From an uncultured bacterium (GTDB lineage: Bacteria > Patescibacteriota > Gracilibacteria > Absconditabacterales > Absconditicoccaceae): 64,000 nucleotides of DNA. The first letter of the stretch is position 1, and every line of letters starts with the position of its first letter. The notes beneath the pieces were generated by a model. The model searched no databases. It was not told the origin of the DNA and saw only the letters and a list, made by a program, of their open reading frames with translations. The stretch lies in the NCBI GenBank assembly GCA_947169045.1, contig CAMVOC010000006.1:1-64000 (forward strand), read 5' to 3'. The position numbers were made by a program, and so were the translations under genes. Below are positions 60,401 through 64,000 of the stretch, in pieces.

Positions 60401-63400
60401 GACATACAAGATTCGCCTTCCCAGTGTTTTTCAGAATCTACACAATCAAACGCACAATAGTCGTTATCATCTCCTGCGTATATGTGCGTAGTATTTTTTT
60501 CTGCTGGAATTCGCTCACCATTTTCATCGTTTCCACTTCGTAATTGTGCTACTCGACCCATTTTACCTGTATCTCCTGTCTGTCAGAGAGAGAAGGTTAC
60601 TCCTCTTCGGAACACTTCTGATGTGGATAGAGGCAATGGATCACAGAAATTCATATTATAAATACAATCTCCGTTTTCATTCTTTGCTGCCTGGAAGACG
60701 TTTCCTGTAGCTGTAGCGTCTCGGTGATATGTTGGTTTACATGTATAATCACAGGCTGCATATCCACAGGCACCTACTCCGAATCCTACAGGATTATAGG
60801 TAGGATTTGTCATATTGCTACCAAATGGAGATCGTCCTCCATTGATATAAATAATACGATCATCCAGCTCTGGCGAACAGTAATATCCCATACAATTATT
60901 TCCTCCATAGGCTACACAGTCACGATTAGGCTCAGGAAGCAACGCATGTAAAGGTCCAGGGAGAAAGTCTCATGCAATAGATCCCGTGGTAAATGCCGTA
61001 GGACAACTACCATTTCCTATTTCATTATAGAAGATAACTTCTCATCATAAAGAGGCGATGGCATACTTTCTATTCCCTATGTAATCCCTATTACCAAAGA
61101 GATATCCAAGCCCTCCTTCTGGTCTTTGAATGATTACTTCACCTCCTGGTTCATGTGGAGTGAAAATAATAATATCTCCTATTCATGGATTTTCTGGGTT
61201 CACGATGACAACACTTCCAATATTTGGTACCTCTAATTGATCTATCCATGAGGCTAATGAATTCCAAAACTCTATACTACAAGGACTTTTTTCTGGTGGT
61301 ATCTCATTGAGCGCGTTACTTATCTCCATTCGTATCGTCTTATTTTCTGCGCTAACGTTCTCGTCTGGAGCATTGAAATAAAACATAGATAGCTCTCTAA
61401 GGTAGTCTGTAATTGACTGCATTGCAGGCACTTCACCTACATTCGGTGCATAAAATCCTCACATATTTTGATCCCATCCTATTCCTAGTCTTCCGAGATA
61501 TTTTAGCGATTCATCTGGTCGTGTATTTGGATTTTCTGGGTCGCAAGGGGTCTCTTCTCCTCCGCTTTCTGGATCACAAGGTCCATCAGCTGGTTCAATG
61601 CTACATTTTATTGTTGCTTCTCCTGGACATTTACAACCCCATGCAGATATTCCAGACTCGTCAGGGTCCCCAACGACACTGAAATCTCCTTCTCAGACAC
61701 AAAGAGGATTTGGAAGCTGATTTGCTTCGATATTTTCACAAGTTACCGGCTGACATGACACTTCACATGGTACAGGATTTGCTGGGTCACAACTATTTGT
61801 CTCAGCATTTCGTATCTCGTCTTGTGTACAACAACTTGGATGACTATTTCCCATCATACAACAGAAGTACTCTGATCCTGGGGTGTCTGCATCCCCTTGT
61901 TTACCTCTACAAGGGTCGGTACAAATTTCTGGCACTGGATCTTTATCTGTAACCTCTCCACTTTCTGGATCACAGGTCTGACATTCTTCATCCCAGTCTT
62001 CATTTGCACAAGGGTCGCAACTTTCATGATTTCAACCCATCTTAGCATTGATACAACAGAAGAAATCTGATCCTTCATCATCGTTTCTCTCGAGTCCTTC
62101 TTCACAGATACATGCTATGGCAGCATTTCTTGCAGCTTGTTGCTGAGTTTCTTCTATTGCCGTCGTTATTGATTGTCTCCATTCTTGTCGTGGGATCCAT
62201 AATTCTCCTCAAATTGGGTTTTCTGAAAGAGCTGGGAGCTCTGCGAATCCTGCTCGATTTCGATTTTCTGGCAATCCTTCATCCGCTAGTTCTGTACAAG
62301 ATGATGGACGACAAGCCGGAGCGTTTGGATATAAGCAGCAGAAATCATTACATGATGGATTAAGACATTCTCCGTCACAATCTTTGAAACATCTTACCAT
62401 CATCTCAGTAGGGTCTACCACCTCTGCAGAAAGATATCGCGGATTATTTATATTCGTTCCTGTAATTTCAATGGATCCTGTCGCTCCTGAAGATCGATAG
62501 AATCCTTTAGGTAAATACAATCCGCTTCGCGTCTCGTTTCCATTCATCACTTCAGAAAAGTACGTTGATCAGAAGGCTATTCCTTCCATCTGATTATACG
62601 CTCCTGAAAATCCAAATCTTCCCCCTGCAACATCAAACAGACTTCTCCATTCTGCTAGCGTAGGGAGATGATATCCTGTACCACAAGCATCAACTGCTTG
62701 TGCCTTTGCTATTCCACTTCCTGCTTCCCATAAGTTTTCTGCTCCTACATTACAATCTTTGATAACAATTCCTCCGATGTTAAGATCTGAAGTACAAGCT
62801 CCCTCTGGTCTATTAGGATCTCTTCGTTTTGCTCGAAGATCCAAGTCTCCTCTACAAGTTCATTGTGCGATAGTAGAAATTGGAGATCCATTGAACCCTA
62901 AATTATCATATCGTCCCTCGAAGATCATTCCATCATACGCAGGGACAGAAAACACTATTGTTGGTCCATCTGCTGTATATTCTGTCGGTGTTGTATCTCC
63001 TTCACCTCCATTTAGATGGTAAGTGATGCTGTAGGTATTGGCTTTTCGTTGAGCATATAACATCGTGTCTCCTGTAGCCCCCGTGTAGGTATCTCCTCCT
63101 GATCCTATTCGGGTTCCTTCATTCGGAGCAGAATACCAACCTGAAAAGCTATAACATTCTCTCGTTGCTGTAGGAAGAGTCACGGAAGGGAGATATTCAT
63201 GGAAATCCCCTGTCAAAATTCCTATTTTCCCTACACGATAAATGTAGTAAGCTGGATTAGAGGTCCTTGCCATTAGAGCTCCTTGATTATTAAACAACCA
63301 TCCAGAGAATGTTTTGGTCAATTCTCGTCCTGTGTAAGGCACATTTGCAGGTTGGATCAGTCCTCAATTACCGTCTAGATCAATATTATATACTGGAGAA

Positions 63401-63999
63401 ACTGCTCTCACCTGTTCTCTTGTCCCTCCTGAACCCGTCCTTTCATCGCTACAATTATAGCTTCCATCTTTTTGGAGCTGGCAAATAATCACTTTCCCGT
63501 CATTTGTTGTGTTTTCTCTCCATCTCGCGTACCCTGTAGCGTTTGTAGTAGCGGAATATCTCGTATTAAACAAATATCTCTCACCTTCCTCTGCATCTGT
63601 GTATCGTCCAGACAATGAGAAACCAGCTTTTTCTACCTCTGTTGAAGAAGGTAAATCTCCTATTTCCTCCCCGTAGGTTACTACTTTCCCTGTCGCATTA
63701 AATGGTGGAATATTGTTTCCTCCTTGGATATCATAAGCCAGTCGGTATTTCTTAGCTGATCGGCAAGCGTATAAATACGTAGGATCTGTGCTAAGTGAAA
63801 GTGTTGATCCATTAACGTATTTTTCAGCACTTTGACAGGTAGGATCTGTATCTCGTCCATCAAAATCATGTCCTGTTAAACTAGGATTAACTACCGTTAG
63901 TGGGTCTCCATTTACAAAATCACCCAGCAACGTACATTCGTCTGTGTACGTCCATCGCTGAGCAGCAGGAAGTCCATCTCCTCCTATTGTAGCATTGTA
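57436..63999 (-). CDS. Giant Cys-rich surface protein with InlB-type repeats (C-terminal part)
   Basis: One open frame of 2187 residues runs to the window edge, so the N-terminus is missing. From N to C: Listeria-Bacteroides (InlB B) repeats (TYSITYHLNGG, FSGWYSAPNEG, KYxLAYDIQGG, ARW), a FISUMP-like domain (CGTGYHLPTLAEW), a Cys-rich region, then about eight Cys-rich modules of ~100-130 residues with C-A/T/D-F/Y-x-C (CAFTCNEGYHR, CTFRCKNEEAL, CQFTCNTAEGW), and a second FISUMP-like domain near the end (PSENDWLNLFN). More than a dozen TGA are Gly. CGA in YAQ-(CGA)-KANTY is at the conserved InlB Trp. No anchor motif at the C-terminus. Probably extracellular, disulfide-linked, for host or surface contact. 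Confidence 0.85.
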
Positions 64000-64000
64000 T

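Overview
This window comes from a host-associated member of the Candidate Phyla Radiation, most likely Absconditabacteria (SR1). It carries 55 protein genes, most of them short and tightly packed, and one tRNA. The strongest clue is the genetic code. In about three quarters of the genes TGA sits inside the reading frame at conserved glycine positions, for example Walker A of UvrD, the GGFG motif of CTP synthase, and the zinc and radical motifs of NrdD. No gene ends on TGA; all ends seen are TAA or TAG. CGA and CGG, normally Arg, fall on invariant or aromatic tryptophan positions: UvrD motif III, MutS, MiaA, NrdG, NrdD, MltG, CorA, an S66 peptidase and InlB-type repeats. Conserved arginines use AGA, AGG, CGT or CGC. 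A tRNA with anticodon UCG at 29983-30053 has G73 and lacks A20, so I read it as a tRNA-Trp for CGA/CGG. TGA=Gly is shared by SR1 and Gracilibacteria; CGA/CGG=Trp has been reported from a computational screen only for Absconditabacteria. All coordinates below assume this code, and several genes are invisible without it.

Layout. 1-2.1 kb: two surface or exported proteins, one with YadA-like head repeats. 2.1-5.6 kb: nrdD-nrdG-nrdR, an oxygen-independent ribonucleotide reductase operon with two NrdR boxes. 5.8-12.4 kb: an operon with a perfect sigma-70 promoter, encoding a small membrane protein, a protein with three VirB2/TrbC-like pilin units, an 1142-residue protein of unknown function, RnpA and an AI-2E family permease. 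12.4-24.3 kb: smpB, several unknown envelope proteins, a GT4 glycosyltransferase, CorA, a Trm-G10-like methyltransferase, a PriA remnant and MltG. 24.3-34.3 kb: pyrG, an S66 LD-carboxypeptidase rich in TGA, rplM-rpsI, miaB (apparent ATT start), the UCG tRNA, cca and ruvB on back-to-back promoters, and a deoxycytidylate deaminase. 34.4-49.2 kb: a DJ-1 protein, mutS, small membrane proteins, a cytosolic triple-repeat protein, AMP phosphorylase, pilT with a recoding-dependent linker, miaA, rplO-secY, a stand-alone PHP domain from DnaE, and tmk. 49.4-57.3 kb: uvrD, an SLH-like membrane protein and two paralogous VirB6/TrbL-like membrane proteins. 57.4-64 kb: the C-terminal 2187 residues of a giant cysteine-rich surface protein, running off the window.

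How it fits together. Housekeeping genes (translation, repair, nucleotide salvage) are scattered singly, as is usual in reduced genomes. The accessory content is envelope and contact machinery: pilins, VirB6-like channels, PilT, adhesin repeats and a giant Cys-rich protein. This suits an anaerobic episymbiont or predator that attaches to a host cell. No VirB4 or VirD4 ATPase lies in the window.

Gene expression also looks unusual. Most promoters are near TTGACW-N16/17-TATAAT. Most leaders are short, U/C-rich and lack a Shine-Dalgarno sequence. Some genes (ruvB, uvrD, probably cca) appear leaderless. Two genes with strong Shine-Dalgarno sites, 1-694 and 39291-40295, contain no TGA codons.
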